From positions 1 to 64,000 of the forward strand of contig NZ_JTJB01000035.1 of NCBI RefSeq assembly GCF_000794385.1: a DNA stretch of 64,000 nucleotides, written 5' to 3'. Made by a program: the position numbers and the translations under genes. The stretch is from Thermus sp. 2.9. Lineage in GTDB: Bacteria; Deinococcota; Deinococci; Deinococcales; Thermaceae. Below, piece by piece: positions 48,716-62,485 of this stretch (within the stretch, counting starts at the first letter, position 1; each line of letters begins with the position of its first letter). The notes below the pieces were generated by a model. That model searched no databases. It worked only from the letters and a program-made list of their open reading frames with translations, and was not told the DNA's origin.

Positions 48716-49745
48716 GGTGGTGCGGTACCTAGATCGGGGAGAGTTCCCCCTGGGGGCGGAGGAGGCCCTCGCCCTCTACCGGGCCATGCGGCGGGCCCGG
48801 TTTTTTGACGAGAAGGCCATGACCCTGCAACGGCAGGGGCGGCTTGGGGTGTACGCCCCCTTCATGGGGCAGGAAGCGGCCCAGGTGGGGGTGGCCTTGG
48901 CCCTGGGGGAGGGGGACTGGGTGGTGCCCAGCTACCGGGAAAGCGCCCTGCTCCTCGCCCGGGGGCTTCCCATCCACACCCTCCTCCTCTATTGGCGGGC
49001 GCACCCCGCGGGCTGGCGCTTTCCCGAGGGGGTGCGGGCGGTGAACCCCTACATCCCCATCGCCACCCAGATCCCCCAGGCGGTGGGCCTGGCCTTGGCG
49101 GGGCGCCACCGGGGGGAGAACTGGGTGGTGGCCACGAGCATCGGGGATGGGGGGACGAGCGAGGGGGACTTCCACGAGGGGCTCAACTTCGCCGCCGTGT
49201 TCCAGGCCCCGGTCCTCTTTTTGGTGCAGAACAACGGCTACGCCATCAGCGTTCCCAAGAGCCGGCAGATGCGGGTGGAGTACATCGCCCAAAGGGCGGA
49301 GGGCTACGGGATGGAGGGGGTGGTGGTGGACGGGAACGACGCCTTCGCCGTCTACCTCGAGGCCAAGAAGGCGGTGGAGAGGGCGCGGAAGGGGGAAGGC
49401 CCCACCCTCCTCGAGGCCCTCACCTACCGCCTCGCCCCCCACACCACCTCCGATGACCCCTCCCGCTACCGCTCCAAGGAGGAGGAGGAGGCCTGGCGGC
49501 GAAAAGACCCCGTGCTTCGCCTGCGGAAGGCCCTGGAGGAAAAGGGGCTTTGGGGCGAGGAAAGGGAAAGGGCGCTTCTTCAGGAGCTGGAAGAGGAGTT
49601 TGAGCGGGAGCTCGCCCGGGCGGACAGCGCCCCCGAACCCCGGCCCGAGGAGATCGTGGAGCACGTCTATGCCGATATGGGGCCGGACCAGAGGCGGGCT
49701 TGGGAGGCCTTGCGCCAAGGCCTTCACGTGGAGGAGGTATGGTGA
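48705..49745 (+). CDS. pdhA: 2-oxoacid dehydrogenase E1 component, alpha subunit
   Basis: 346-aa thiamine-diphosphate subunit of a pyruvate or branched-chain 2-oxoacid dehydrogenase complex. The ThDP motif is [21 protein letters not shown] followed by LFLVQNN. The phosphorylation-loop region [15 protein letters not shown] is conserved with E1 alpha of both complexes. ATG of the beta gene overlaps its last codons (7 bp). E2/E3 genes are not in the window. I prefer pyruvate, but the branched-chain form is possible. Confidence 0.9.
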   Translation: MKPKVVRYLDRGEFPLGAEEALALYRAMRRARFFDEKAMTLQRQGRLGVYAPFMGQEAAQVGVALALGEGDWVVPSYRESALLLARGLPIHTLLLYWRAHPAGWRFPEGVRAVNPYIPIATQIPQAVGLALAGRHRGENWVVATSIGDGGTSEGDFHEGLNFAAVFQAPVLFLVQNNGYAISVPKSRQMRVEYIAQRAEGYGMEGVVVDGNDAFAVYLEAKKAVERARKGEGPTLLEALTYRLAPHTTSDDPSRYRSKEEEEAWRRKDPVLRLRKALEEKGLWGEERERALLQELEEEFERELARADSAPEPRPEEIVEHVYADMGPDQRRAWEALRQGLHVEEVW

Positions 49746-50734
49746 AGGAGAAGACGCGCGTCCTCAACCTGGTCCAGGCCATCCACGAGGCCTTGGACCT
49801 GGCCCTGGCCCGGGACGAGCGGGTCCTGGTCTTTGGGGAAGACGTGGGGCGGCTTGGGGGGGTGTTCCGGGTCACGGAGGGGCTACAGGAGAAGTACGGG
49901 GAGAACCGGGTCTTTGACACCCCCTTGGCGGAAAGCGGCATCCTGGGCCTGGCCATCGGTCTCGCCATGGGCGGGATGCGCCCGGTGGCGGAGATCCAGT
50001 TCGCCGGCTTCCTCTACCCCGCCTTGGACCAGATCCTCTCCCACCTGGGCCGCTGGCGGCACCGGAGCCGGGGCCGGGTGGGGCTTCCCCTGGTGGTGCG
50101 GGCCCCCTATGGCGGTGGGGTTCACACCCCCGAGCAGCACGCCGACTCCCCGGAGGCCATCCTCTGCCACACCCCGGGGGTGAAGGTGGTCATCCCCTCC
50201 AGCCCGGAACGGGCGAAGGGGCTTCTCCTTGCGGCCATTGAGGACCCGGACCCCGTGTTTTTCCTCGAGGCCATCAAGCTCTACCGGGGTGCAAGGGCGG
50301 AGGTCCCCGAGGGCTACTACACCCTTCCCCTGGGCAAGGCCCGCATCCTGCGGGAAGGGAAGGCCGCCACCCTCATCGGCTACGGGGGCATGGTGGAGGT
50401 GATGCTGGAGGCGGCGGAGGTGGCGGCCAAGGAGGGGGTGGAGGTGATGGTGGTGGACCTGGAGACCCTGGTGCCCCTGGACGAGGATACCCTCCTTTCC
50501 GCCGTGAAGGAGACGGGCCGGGCCATCGTGGTCTACGAGGCCATGCGCACCGGGGGCTTCGGGGCGGAGATCGCTGCCCGCATCGCCGAGGGGGCCATAG
50601 ACTACCTCCAGGCTCCCGTGGTGCGGGTGGCGGGGTACGACGCGCCCTACCCGCCCTTCAGCGCCATTGAACACCTTTACCGTCCCGGTGCCCGCCGGGT
50701 CTTCGCCGCCTTGCGCCGGGTGCTTCGCTACTAA
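49739..50734 (+). CDS. pdhB: 2-oxoacid dehydrogenase E1 component, beta subunit
   Basis: 331-aa partner of E1 alpha. ATG 49739 has GAGGAGGT just before it, within the end of pdhA. Conserved segments are [58 protein letters not shown] and [20 protein letters not shown]. The C-terminal transketolase domain ends [13 protein letters not shown]. It forms an alpha2beta2 E1 with the upstream gene. Confidence 0.92.
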   Translation: MVKEKTRVLNLVQAIHEALDLALARDERVLVFGEDVGRLGGVFRVTEGLQEKYGENRVFDTPLAESGILGLAIGLAMGGMRPVAEIQFAGFLYPALDQILSHLGRWRHRSRGRVGLPLVVRAPYGGGVHTPEQHADSPEAILCHTPGVKVVIPSSPERAKGLLLAAIEDPDPVFFLEAIKLYRGARAEVPEGYYTLPLGKARILREGKAATLIGYGGMVEVMLEAAEVAAKEGVEVMVVDLETLVPLDEDTLLSAVKETGRAIVVYEAMRTGGFGAEIAARIAEGAIDYLQAPVVRVAGYDAPYPPFSAIEHLYRPGARRVFAALRRVLRY

Positions 50735-50803
50735 GGGCGGCTTACGGGCTGCTACACTGGGGAGCGCAGGGTCCGGGATCCCCCCGGGAGCCCTGGGAGG
50801 CGT

Positions 50804-52126
50804 ATGCGCGCGCACATCATCACCTACGGATGTCAGATGAACGAGTACGACTCCCACCTGGTGGCCAGCGAGCTGGTGAGCCTGGGGTGGGAGCTGGTGG
50901 ACACGGTGGAGGAGGCGGACTTCGTCTTGGTGAACACCTGCGCCGTGCGGGGCAAGCCCGTGGAGAAGGTGCGCTCCCTTTTGGGCCAGCTCCGCAAGGA
51001 GAAGGAAAGGCGGGGCCTCCTCATCGGCATGATGGGCTGCTTGGCTCAGCTGGACGAGGGCCAGCAGATGGCCAAGAAGTTCGGGGTGGACATCCTCTTG
51101 GGCCCGGGGGCCCTCACCTCCTTGCCCGAGGCCCTGAAGCAAAACGAGCGCTTCTATGACCTCACCTTCCGGGACGACCTCCTGGACTACATCCCCCCAC
51201 CCCCCAAGGGGGCCCTTTCCGCCCATGTGAGCATCATCCGGGGGTGCAACCACCACTGCACCTACTGCATCGTGCCCACCACCCGGGGCCCCGAGGTTTC
51301 CCGCCACCCGGACCTGATCCTGAGGGAAATTGAGCTCCTAAGGCAGGCGGGGGTGGTGGAGATCACCCTCCTGGGCCAGAACGTGAACTCCTACGGCAAG
51401 GACCAGCCGGGCTACCCCAGCTTCGCCGAGCTTTTGCGCATGGTGGGGCGGATGGGTATCCCCCGGGTGCGCTTCCTCACCAGCCACCCCGTGAACTTCA
51501 CGGACGACATCCTCGAGGCCATCGCCGAAACCCCCAGCATCTGCCGCTACATCCACCTCCCCGTGCAGTCGGGCTCCGACCGGGTGCTGCGGCGCATGGC
51601 CCGGGAGTACCGCCGGGCCCACTACCTGGAGCGGATCCGGCGCATCCGGGAGGTCCTGCCCGACGCCGTGCTCTCCACGGACATCATCGTGGGGTTCCCT
51701 GGGGAAACCGAGGAGGACTTCCAAGAAACCCTCTCCCTCTACGACGAGGTGGGCTACGACCAGGCCTATATGTTCATCTACTCCCCCCGCCCCGGCACCC
51801 CCGCCTACAAGCACTTCCAGGACCTGCCCCGGGAGGTGAAGGTGGAAAGGCTACAGCGGCTCATTGAAAAGCAAAAGGAGTGGAGCTACCGCCGTAACCT
51901 GGAATGGGTGGGGAAGACCGTGGAGGTCCTGGTGCGGGGCGAGGCCAAGGAGGAGGGCTTCGTCCAAGGGCACGACCGGGGGAACCACCCGGTCCTGATC
52001 CCTGCGGCCCAGGCCCCCACCCCCGGGCTGTACCAAGTGGAGATCAAGCAGGCCACGCCCCACCTCCTCTTCGGCGAGGTGGTGGGGGCCCGGGAGCCCG
52101 CGCCCATCCCCCTGCCCGTGGCCTAA
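50804..52126 (+). CDS. miaB: tRNA-2-methylthio-N6-dimethylallyladenosine synthase
   Basis: 440-aa radical-SAM methylthiotransferase acting on A37 of tRNAs reading U-starting codons. The N-terminal UPF0004 domain has three cysteines ([25 protein letters not shown]). The radical-SAM cluster is [11 protein letters not shown], and the C-terminal TRAM domain is [26 protein letters not shown] lies before the ATG, and a TACACT -10 lies near 50753. Confidence 0.96.
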   Translation: MRAHIITYGCQMNEYDSHLVASELVSLGWELVDTVEEADFVLVNTCAVRGKPVEKVRSLLGQLRKEKERRGLLIGMMGCLAQLDEGQQMAKKFGVDILLGPGALTSLPEALKQNERFYDLTFRDDLLDYIPPPPKGALSAHVSIIRGCNHHCTYCIVPTTRGPEVSRHPDLILREIELLRQAGVVEITLLGQNVNSYGKDQPGYPSFAELLRMVGRMGIPRVRFLTSHPVNFTDDILEAIAETPSICRYIHLPVQSGSDRVLRRMAREYRRAHYLERIRRIREVLPDAVLSTDIIVGFPGETEEDFQETLSLYDEVGYDQAYMFIYSPRPGTPAYKHFQDLPREVKVERLQRLIEKQKEWSYRRNLEWVGKTVEVLVRGEAKEEGFVQGHDRGNHPVLIPAAQAPTPGLYQVEIKQATPHLLFGEVVGAREPAPIPLPVA

Positions 52127-52135
52127 GGAGGCGGC

Positions 52136-52468
52136 GTGGCCCCGGTCCTGCCCCTAAGCGCCGCCATCGCCCTTTTCCTCCTCCTTTGGGCGGGTTTGCG
52201 CTTTGCCGCCTGGGGCCTTCTCCTGGCCTTGGGCCTCGGGGTTTTGGCCTACCTGGGGGTGGCCCGCTGGCAAGGCCTGATGCTTCGCCAAGGGCCTTCC
52301 CGAGCGGCCTGGGAGCGGCTTGCCATGAAGGAGGCCTGGCGACGGGGGGGATTTTTGCGCCCCCAAGACCTCTTGGCCTACATGGAGGAGGGAAAGGCGA
52401 GGGCGCTTTTGGAGGGCCTGGCCGCCCGGGGGCTTTGCCGCAAGGAGGGGGAAGGCTACCGCTTCTGA
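52136..52468 (+). CDS. Small membrane protein with a C-terminal winged-helix-like tail
   Basis: 110 aa from GTG 52136 behind AAGGAGG. Two N-terminal hydrophobic spans (PLSAAIALFLLLWAGLRFA and LLLALGLGVLAYLGVA) precede a basic cytoplasmic part, RQGPSRAAWERLAMKEAWRRGGFLRPQDLLAYMEE, ending LLEGLAARGLCRKEGEGYRF. The tail has the spacing of a small winged helix. It is coupled to the flavoprotein gene by TGATG. Function is unknown. Confidence 0.72.
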   Translation: MAPVLPLSAAIALFLLLWAGLRFAAWGLLLALGLGVLAYLGVARWQGLMLRQGPSRAAWERLAMKEAWRRGGFLRPQDLLAYMEEGKARALLEGLAARGLCRKEGEGYRF

Positions 52469-53340
52469 TGCGGGAAGCCGGGGTGGTGGTCCTGGGGGCC
52501 GGGGTGGCGGGGCTCACCCTGGCCCGCCTGCTTTGGGAGCGGGGGCGGTCCGTTTTGGTGGTGGCGGAAGGCCTGGGGGAGGCGAGCCGCCCGCCCGTGG
52601 CCCTGGTGAACCCCTTAAGGGGGCGGCGCTTCACCCTGGCCGAGGAGGGAGAAAAGGCGTTGGAGGCCGCCCTCGCCTTCTATGGCCGCCACGCCCCCTT
52701 GCACCTTGGCGTCTACCGCCCCGTGCCCGAGGGGGAGCGGGATAAGGTGGCGAAGCGGCTTGGGGGGCTAAGGCACCGCTGGGAGGGAGGGGGCGTGGTC
52801 CTGGAGGAGGCCTTTTGGCTGGAGCCGAGGCCCCTCTTGGCGCGGCTTGCGGAAGGGCTTCCCCTCCTGCGCCGCAGGGTGGTGGCCTGGGAACCCCCCT
52901 ACCTCTGGCTGGAAGGAGGCGAGCGGGTGCGGGGGGAGGTTTTGGTCTACGCCGGGGGCGGGCGGGGGGCGCACCTTTTGGGCCTCTTGGGTCGGCACAT
53001 CCCCGGACTTGTCCTTACCCTCTTGGACTACTTCCCCCGGGCCTTGAGTTACCGGGTGTACCTGGCGGGAAGCGCCCTCGGGGGGAGCTACCTGCCCCAA
53101 GGGGAAGGCCCTGACCCTCCGCCCCCCACGGAAGGGGAGGTGGAGTGGCTTCTTTCGGGGGCGGAGGCTTTGGTGGGCTACCGGCCCCAGGTGGCCTCCG
53201 CCTGGCGGGGGGTGCGCTTCCGCCTGGGGGGCTTCCCCTACCTCTTTTCCGTGGAGGGGGGGTACGCCCTCACGGGCCTGGGCTCCACCGGATTCCTGTA
53301 CGCCCCCCTTTTGGCGGCGCGGCTAGCGGAAAAGCTCTAG
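52468..53340 (+). CDS. FAD-dependent oxidoreductase (DAO family)
   Basis: 290-aa flavoprotein with FAD-binding VVVLGAGVAGLTLARLLWERG, a second dinucleotide block GEVLVYAGGGRGAHLLG, and a C-terminal GYALTGLGSTGFLYAPLLA typical of glycine-oxidase/D-amino-acid-oxidase-like enzymes. It is shorter than ThiO or DadA (about 340-420 aa), so the substrate domain is reduced. ATG 52468 overlaps the preceding stop. mobA follows closely, but no pathway link is obvious. Confidence 0.82.
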   Translation: MREAGVVVLGAGVAGLTLARLLWERGRSVLVVAEGLGEASRPPVALVNPLRGRRFTLAEEGEKALEAALAFYGRHAPLHLGVYRPVPEGERDKVAKRLGGLRHRWEGGGVVLEEAFWLEPRPLLARLAEGLPLLRRRVVAWEPPYLWLEGGERVRGEVLVYAGGGRGAHLLGLLGRHIPGLVLTLLDYFPRALSYRVYLAGSALGGSYLPQGEGPDPPPPTEGEVEWLLSGAEALVGYRPQVASAWRGVRFRLGGFPYLFSVEGGYALTGLGSTGFLYAPLLAARLAEKL

Positions 53341-53346
53341 ACTGGG

Positions 53347-53903
53347 ATGGTGTATAGCGGCGCGGTCCTGGCGGGGGGAAGGTCTCGGCGCTTCGGGGAG
53401 GATAAGGCGCTGTACCCTTACCGGGGTAAGCCCCTTTTGGCCTGGGTTTTGGAGAGCCTCGAGGGGGCGGCGGAGCGCTTCATCGTGGCGGGCCGCCCCT
53501 ACGAGGGCTTCGGGGTGCCTGTTTACCCCGACCTCCTTCCGGGGGCGGATAGCCTCTCCGGCCTACACACCGCCTTGGCGCGCGCCCAACACCCATGGGT
53601 GGCGGTGGCCGCCTGCGACCTGCCCTTTCTCTCCCGGGCCTATTGGGACTTCCTGTTTGAGAAGACCCAAGCCTCCCCCCACCCCGTGGTGGTGGCGGTG
53701 AACCCGGAGGGCCATCTGGAACCCCTCATGGCCTTTTACCACAAGGACTGCCTGCCTCAGGTGGAGCGGCAGATCCGGGAGGGGGATTTCCTCCTGCGCC
53801 GGGTGATGGAGGTTTTGGGGGCTACCCGGGTGGCGGCGGGGGAGGTGGTGGAGCGGTTTGGCCCCAGGGTGTTCCTCAACGCCAACCGCAAGGAGGAGTT
53901 ACC

Positions 53904-53907
<4 letters not shown>
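53347..53907 (+). CDS. mobA: Molybdenum cofactor guanylyltransferase
   Basis: 186-aa nucleotidyltransferase converting molybdopterin to the guanine dinucleotide form for DMSO-reductase-family enzymes such as nitrate reductase. The GTP-binding signature is AVLAGGRSRRFGEDKALYPYRGKPLL, with AACDLPFLS as the metal-binding Asp block and EPLMAFYHKDCLPQV. It starts at ATG 53347, or at GTG 53350, which lies exactly 6 nt after TAGACT. It overlaps the convergent second lon gene by 4 bp. Confidence 0.9.
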
Positions 53908-56290
<2,383 letters not shown>

Positions 56291-56349
56291 CTGCCTTCCA
56301 TGATAAGGGAGGAGGCGGGCGCTTTAGCGCCCGAGGGCACAAAGAGGGC

Positions 56350-56871
56350 TTAGAGCCCCACGGTGACGTGGGCCTTCATTTCCTCTAGACGGATTTCACC
56401 TAGGCCGGGCGGCACGCTTCCTTCCAAGGCCACGCCCAACCAAAGCCGCCCTTGGCGGAGGCCCTGGAGTAGGGTATCCCCCGTGAGGGTGAAGGGAATT
56501 TCCGACTGGCCTCCGAAGTCCAGGGTTCCCACTCTTTCCCCGGCCTTGCTGGCGGGGCAAAGAACAAACTGGTTTGTGGCGTAGCATTCGCTTCCGGGTT
56601 CTTGGGCGCGGGCGTAGACGAGAACCCGGGCGTTTAGGGGCAGGTTGGCCCTAGCCACTCCCTGTACCCATAGGGCCCGCACCACGTCCAAGGGAGGCGG
56701 GTTTAGGGTGATGGGGGTTTTGGGGTAGACCACGTAGGGCTCCCCGAAGGGGCTTGTGGGAGGGAGGCCGTCTAGGTTGAGGCTCGTGGAGCCCAGGTCC
56801 ACGGTGAAGGTGTAGCTGCAGGCGGCGAGGAGGGTAGCCAGGATGAGGAAGGAAAGGCGCATCTTCCGCAC
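56350..56871 (-). CDS. Predicted lipoprotein of unknown function
   Basis: 173 aa with a lipoprotein signal: basic start (MRKMR), hydrophobic core SFLILATLLA, and lipobox LLAAC with Cys at about residue 18. The mature part is beta-rich (FTVDLGSTSLNLDGLPP, RANLPLNARVLVYARAQEPG, IRLEEMKAHVTVGL), with two further cysteines around ECYATNQFVLCP. It starts at leaderless GTG 56871. It is the last gene before lon2 and divergent from pyrD. No family recognised. Confidence 0.72.
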   Translation of the reverse strand: MRKMRLSFLILATLLAACSYTFTVDLGSTSLNLDGLPPTSPFGEPYVVYPKTPITLNPPPLDVVRALWVQGVARANLPLNARVLVYARAQEPGSECYATNQFVLCPASKAGERVGTLDFGGQSEIPFTLTGDTLLQGLRQGRLWLGVALEGSVPPGLGEIRLEEMKAHVTVGL

Positions 56872-56877
56872 GGGGCC

Positions 56878-56883
56878 ATTCTA
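56878..56883 (-). promoter_or_regulatory. -10 box of the leaderless lipoprotein gene
   Basis: TAGAAT (complement of 56878-56883), 6 nt, then GTG 56871. It lies in the 19-bp divergent gap with pyrD. Confidence 0.5.
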
Positions 56884-56890
56884 CCGGAAA

Positions 56891-57934
56891 ATGGAAAGGA
56901 TGCACCGCCTCCTCTTCGCCCTGGATCCGGAAGCCGCCCACGAGCTCGCCCTGAAGGCCCTCGCCTTATGGTCGGGAAGGGGGCCCCTTTTGGAGGTGCC
57001 GGGAAGGCTCCTTAGGGTGGAGGACCCTAGGCTTAGGGTGGAAGCTTTGGGCCTCACCTTCCCGAACCCCTTGGGCCTGGCGGCGGGCATGGACAAGGAC
57101 GCCCGGGCCCTGGGGGCTTGGTGGGCCTTGGGCTTTGGCTTCGCCGAGGTGGGGACCCTCACGCCAAGGCCCCAGGAGGGAAACCCCAGGCCGAGGCTCT
57201 TCCGCCTGCCCGAGGACGGCGCCCTCATCAACCGCATGGGGTTCAACAACCGGGGGGCCCTCGAGGCGGCCCAACGCCTCGCCGCCTTCCGGGCCCGGGG
57301 GCTTCCCCTCCCCGTGGGGGTGAACCTGGGGAAGAACCGGGAAACCCCCTTGGAAAAGGCGGCGGAGGACTACCTGGAGGCGCTTCGCCTCCTGGAGCCC
57401 CACGGCGACTACTTCGTCCTCAATGTGAGCTCCCCCAACACCCCGGGCCTGCGCACCCTGCAGGAAGGTCCTTTTCTGGACGAGCTCCTCTTTCGCCTGC
57501 GGCCTGCCACGGGAAAGCCGCTTCTCCTCAAGGTGGCCCCGGACCTCCCCTTGGAAGCCTTGGACCAGGTGGCGGCCTTGGCCCTGAAGCACCGCCTCGA
57601 GGGCCTGGTGGCGGTGAACACCACCCTAAGCCGCGAGGGGCTAAAGAGCCCCTTGGCCCGCGAGGCGGGGGGGCTTTCGGGCAGGCCCTTGAAGCGGAGG
57701 GCCCTCGAGGTCCTGCGGCACCTGGCCCAGGTGCCGGGCCTCACCCTGGTGAGCGTGGGCGGGGTGGAGACCCCAGAGGACCTCTGGGAGCGGCTCAAGG
57801 CGGGGGCGAGCCTGGTCCAGGTCTACACCGGCTTCGTCTACGGGGGTCCCCTTTTCCCAAGGCGGCTTCTGAAGGGCCTCCTCGCCCTCATGGCGGCGGA
57901 GGGGGTGGCTCTCTTGCGGGACCTCAGACGGTGA
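56891..57934 (+). CDS. pyrD: Dihydroorotate dehydrogenase (quinone), class 2
   Basis: 347-aa FMN enzyme oxidising dihydroorotate to orotate with quinone. The N-terminal helices HRLLFALDPEAAHELALKAL form the membrane-associated quinone tunnel of class 2. The active site has Ser in FVLNVSSPNTPGLR, plus MGFNNRGALEA, VAVNTTLSREG and the FMN-phosphate site VGGVETPEDLWE / VQVYTGFVYGGP. ATG 56891 or 56900 could start it; 56900 has weak GGAAAGG. The other pyr genes lie just downstream on the opposite strand. Confidence 0.93.
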   Translation: MERMHRLLFALDPEAAHELALKALALWSGRGPLLEVPGRLLRVEDPRLRVEALGLTFPNPLGLAAGMDKDARALGAWWALGFGFAEVGTLTPRPQEGNPRPRLFRLPEDGALINRMGFNNRGALEAAQRLAAFRARGLPLPVGVNLGKNRETPLEKAAEDYLEALRLLEPHGDYFVLNVSSPNTPGLRTLQEGPFLDELLFRLRPATGKPLLLKVAPDLPLEALDQVAALALKHRLEGLVAVNTTLSREGLKSPLAREAGGLSGRPLKRRALEVLRHLAQVPGLTLVSVGGVETPEDLWERLKAGASLVQVYTGFVYGGPLFPRRLLKGLLALMAAEGVALLRDLRR

Positions 57935-58403
57935 GGCGGCAGCCGCAGCGCAGTTCCAGCTCCACCGGGGAAACGTAGCGGAAGGCCCCATCTTGGCGCA
58001 GGTGGAGCACGAGGAGGGTGGAGGGGTCAAAGACCACCACGTCCTTGACCCCTTGGGAGAGGTAGAAGCGCGGGGCGATCTCCAGGTCCTTGGCCTCGTA
58101 GCCCCGGCTCACCACCTCCACCACCGCTTCGGGGAGGAGGGTGATGGCCTCGTCCAGCTCCTCGGGTTCGCGGCAGAAGAGGGCGATGTCGGGCCTTTTG
58201 TAGGAGCCATCGGGGAAGCGCACGTACACATCGGCCACGTGGATGCAGGGACAAGAGGAGCCTTCCGTGGGGCGAATGCTTTGGCGGATGCGGTCCACGG
58301 CCTTTTGGTGGCGGTAGGTGGGGTGGGCTTCCCAAAGGGGAAGCCCACCCACCCATTCCAGCCGGAGGCCGATCTCGTCCGCTTCCAGGAGCTTCTTCAG
58401 CAC
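57924..58403 (-). CDS. Uma2-family (DUF820) putative endonuclease
   Basis: 159 aa of the restriction-endonuclease-like fold. Family marks are the YRHQKAVDRIRQSI helix, VADVYVRFPDGSYKRPDIALFC (PD...(D/E)xK-type Asp), AVVEVVSRGYEAKDLEIAPRFYLSQGVKDVVVFDP (the E-V-S...K core). Uma2 genes are abundant in cyanobacteria, Deinococcus and Thermus with no settled role. It starts at leaderless GTG 58403 from a promoter inside the 3' end of pyrC, and overlaps the convergent pyrD by 11 bp. Confidence 0.85.
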   Translation of the reverse strand: MLKKLLEADEIGLRLEWVGGLPLWEAHPTYRHQKAVDRIRQSIRPTEGSSCPCIHVADVYVRFPDGSYKRPDIALFCREPEELDEAITLLPEAVVEVVSRGYEAKDLEIAPRFYLSQGVKDVVVFDPSTLLVLHLRQDGAFRYVSPVELELRCGCRLTV

Positions 58404-58407
58404 ACCC

Positions 58408-59684
58408 CTATTCTAGCGCCTCGTGGACCACCCGGCCTTCCACCAGGGTGAGGACGGGCCACCCCCCGAGGACCCACCCCGCCCAGGGGGAGAAGCGGGC
58501 CTTGGAGGCGAAGGCCCTGGGGTCCACGGGCCTTTCCTTGGGGGAAAGGAGGACCAGGCTCGCCTCCGCCCCCACCTCCAGGCGGAGGGGCTTTAGGCCC
58601 AGGACCCGCCTCGGGCCATCGGTGAAGAGCGCCACCAGCCGGGGGAGGGGGAAGCCCCGCTTGAGGTGGAGCTCGGTGTAGAGGAGGGGGAAGGCCACCT
58701 CGAGGCTGGGGATGCCGAAGGGAGCCCGGAGGAGGTCCATCTCCTTCTCCGCCTGGGTGTGGGGGGCGTGGTCCGTGGCGATGGCGTCCAGGGTGCCGTC
58801 CAAAAGCCCTTCCAGGAGGGCCTCCTGGTCCTCTTTTGTCCGGAGGGGCGGGGCCACCTTGAAGAGGGGGTCAAAGTCCCTTAGCGCTTCCTCGGTGAGG
58901 GTGAGGTGGTGGGGGGTGGCCTCCGCCGTCACGGGGAGGCCCTGCCGCTTGGCCTCCCGGATGAGCTCCAGCCCCCGCTTGGTGGAAAGGTGTTGCACGT
59001 GGAGGTGGGGCTTGGCCTGGCCCCGCCTGAGGGCGTAGCGGAGGACCTCCAGGTCCCGGGCGATCCGGGCCGCCTCCGCCTCGGGGGGGTTTCCGGGAAG
59101 GCCCAGGCGGTCGGCCAGCATCCCGTCGTTCATCACCCCGCCCCGGCGCAAGGAGGCGTCCTCCGCGTGCACCGCCACGGGAAGGCCTAGGGGGGCGGCC
59201 TGCAGGAGCCCTAGGGCCAGGACGCCTGCGTCCTCGTTGGTGCGGCCGTCGTCCGTGAGGAGGGCAGCCCCCGCCTCCCGAAGAAGCCCCGCCGGGGCCG
59301 GGTGCTTCCCCTCTTGCCCCAGGGTGAGGGCGGCGGCGGGGTGGAGCCGGGCGAGGCCCAGGGCTATGGCCTTTCCCCGAAGGGCCCGCACCGCCTCGGG
59401 GGTGTCCACGGGGGGCTTGGTGTTGGGCATGCTCACCACGTCCGTGTACCCACCCCTCACCGCCGCCAAGAGTCCCGAGGCCAGGTCCTCCTTCACCTCC
59501 TCCCCGGGCTCCCGAAGGTGGGCGTGGAGGTCCAGGAAGCCGGGGGCGAGGAAGCACCCCGTCCCGTCCACCACCTTGTGGGCATCTCCCCCTTCCAGGG
59601 AGAGGATCCGGCCTTCCCCGAGGAGGACGTCCGTGGGGCCCCGCTCTCCGAGGGCGTCCACCAGGCGCACGTTCTTGATGAGGA

Positions 59685-59688
<4 letters not shown>
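58408..59688 (-). CDS. pyrC: Dihydroorotase
   Basis: 426-aa zinc amidohydrolase closing carbamoyl-aspartate to dihydroorotate. Metal motif is [15 protein letters not shown]; further ligands are in AVHAEDASL and [12 protein letters not shown], with the final Asp in [12 protein letters not shown] 59688 with GGGAGGAAG is the start and overlaps the pyrB stop as GTGA; a 612-aa in-frame extension is a pyrB shadow. This is class I (PyrC with HxH and HAPHT). Confidence 0.95.
58410..58415 (-). promoter_or_regulatory. -10 box of the leaderless Uma2 gene
   Basis: TAGAAT (complement of 58410-58415), 6 nt, GTG 58403. The hexamer overlaps the last codons of pyrC. Confidence 0.5.
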
Positions 59689-61214
<1,526 letters not shown>

Positions 61215-61296
61215 ATTTTCCCCCTTTCCGGCCTCGCGGGACCGGTTTAAAGGCCACCCCCACCTTACACCTCGGGGCCCTTTGGCGCAAGCGAAA

Positions 61297-61320
61297 CCCG
61301 CCCAGGAAGCCCTGGGCGGG
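61297..61320 (-). terminator. Terminator after the SPW protein gene
   Basis: CCCGCCCAGG (61297-61306) and CCTGGGCGGG (61311-61320) form a perfect 10-bp stem with an AAGC loop, followed on the minus strand by TTTCGCTT. It is 16 bp after the stop. Confidence 0.75.
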
Positions 61321-61335
61321 GGCTTTGGGTGGGCC

Positions 61336-61665
61336 TTAAGCCGCCTTGGGCTTTTCCCGGGTGACGCTCAGGGCCAAGGCGCCCACCAAAAGGCCCACGA
61401 TGACGGCGTTCCACAGGGCGTTCGCCACCCCGCTAAACCCCAGGATCCAGGGGGAGAGGATGAGCCAAACGCCCAAAAGGACGTTCAGCCACTCCTCCCA
61501 CAGGGGGCCACCCCGAAGGTGCAAGAGGGCCATCAGCCCCACCACCACCCCCACGACCAGGGCGTTCCACATGGCCGCGGGGGTGCCGCTAAAGCCGAGT
61601 AGCCACGGGGAGAGGATGAGCCATACGCCCAGGACGAGATTGGCCCAGTCCTGCCAGCGCGTCAT
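61336..61665 (-). CDS. SPW-repeat membrane protein
   Basis: 109 aa built from two near-identical halves, each with a WxxWxNxxLGVWLILSPWxLGFSG block followed by a second span. SPW proteins are small four-helix membrane proteins with no established role. ATG 61665 follows AAAGGAGGTGGG. A strong terminator follows the gene. Single-gene unit between the pyr operon and the TauE operon. Confidence 0.88.
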   Translation of the reverse strand: MTRWQDWANLVLGVWLILSPWLLGFSGTPAAMWNALVVGVVVGLMALLHLRGGPLWEEWLNVLLGVWLILSPWILGFSGVANALWNAVIVGLLVGALALSVTREKPKAA

Positions 61666-61729
61666 GGTTGCCCACCTCCTTTCACCCTTTATTGTGAAAG
61701 GGTTTGAGCGCGAGGAATAGTGCCAAAAG

Positions 61730-62485
61730 TCACCTTTTTCCCCCGGAGGGACGGACGTACCGCCACCCCGTCCAGAGGAGGACGGCGGCGAAGACCAGCC
61801 GTAAGGCCCCTTCGGGCAGGAAGTGGGCGAGCTCCCCCCCGAAGAAGGTGCCCGCCAGCACCCCGGGCACCAAGCCCAAGGCGAGGGCCCTGTCCACGTT
61901 GCCCAGGCGCAGGTGGGTGTAGGCGCCCACCAGGCTCGCGGGCACCATGGCGAGGAGGCTCGTCCCCTGGGCGGTGTGCTGGGGCATGCCCAGGAGGAGG
62001 ACCATGGCGGGGACCATGATGGTCCCCCCGCCCACCCCCATCATCCCGGAAAGGAAGCCGGTGAAGGCCCCCGCCAGGAGGAGGGTTAGGTCCTCCAAGA
62101 GCTCGCCCCGCACCAGGCCCATGGGGGCCAGGTGGGGCCTCAGGAGAAGAAGGAGGCTTACGGCCATGAGGAACCAGCCGAAGGCCCGCTTGAGCTCCCT
62201 TTCGGGGAGGCCGTGGGCGTAGCGGGCGCCCAAGCGGGCGGTGAGGATGGCGGTGAGGGCCAGGAAGAAGGCCGCCTTGGGGTCCAAGGAGCCTTGGAGG
62301 CCGTAGGTGAGGGCGCCCACCAAGCCGGTGAAGAAGACGGCCACCAGGCTCGTGCCGTGGGCCCTGTGCTGGGAAAGCCCGAGGACGCCCACCATGAGGG
62401 GAATCATCACGGTTCCTCCCCCAAGGCCCACCAAGCCCCCAAACGCCCCGCCCAGAAAACCGATGAGGAGGCTCATGGGGCTCAT
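61730..62485 (-). CDS. TauE/SafE-family sulfite or anion exporter
   Basis: 251 aa with about eight spans in two repeats, each with the glycine-rich motif: GGAFGGLVGLGGGTVMIPLM and FLSGMMGVGGGTIMVPAMVLLLGMPQHTAQGTS. This pattern defines TauE/SafE (DUF81) permeases, which export sulfite, sulfoacetate or related anions. ATG 62485 overlaps the upstream dehydrogenase stop (ATGA). It is the last gene of the tldD-dehydrogenase-permease run. Confidence 0.9.
   Translation of the reverse strand: MSPMSLLIGFLGGAFGGLVGLGGGTVMIPLMVGVLGLSQHRAHGTSLVAVFFTGLVGALTYGLQGSLDPKAAFFLALTAILTARLGARYAHGLPERELKRAFGWFLMAVSLLLLLRPHLAPMGLVRGELLEDLTLLLAGAFTGFLSGMMGVGGGTIMVPAMVLLLGMPQHTAQGTSLLAMVPASLVGAYTHLRLGNVDRALALGLVPGVLAGTFFGGELAHFLPEGALRLVFAAVLLWTGWRYVRPSGGKR

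Noticed and set aside
49883-51307. 474-aa antisense frame across pdhB and miaB
   Set aside because: It spans two unrelated sense genes and their intergenic gap, so it cannot be a real gene of its own.
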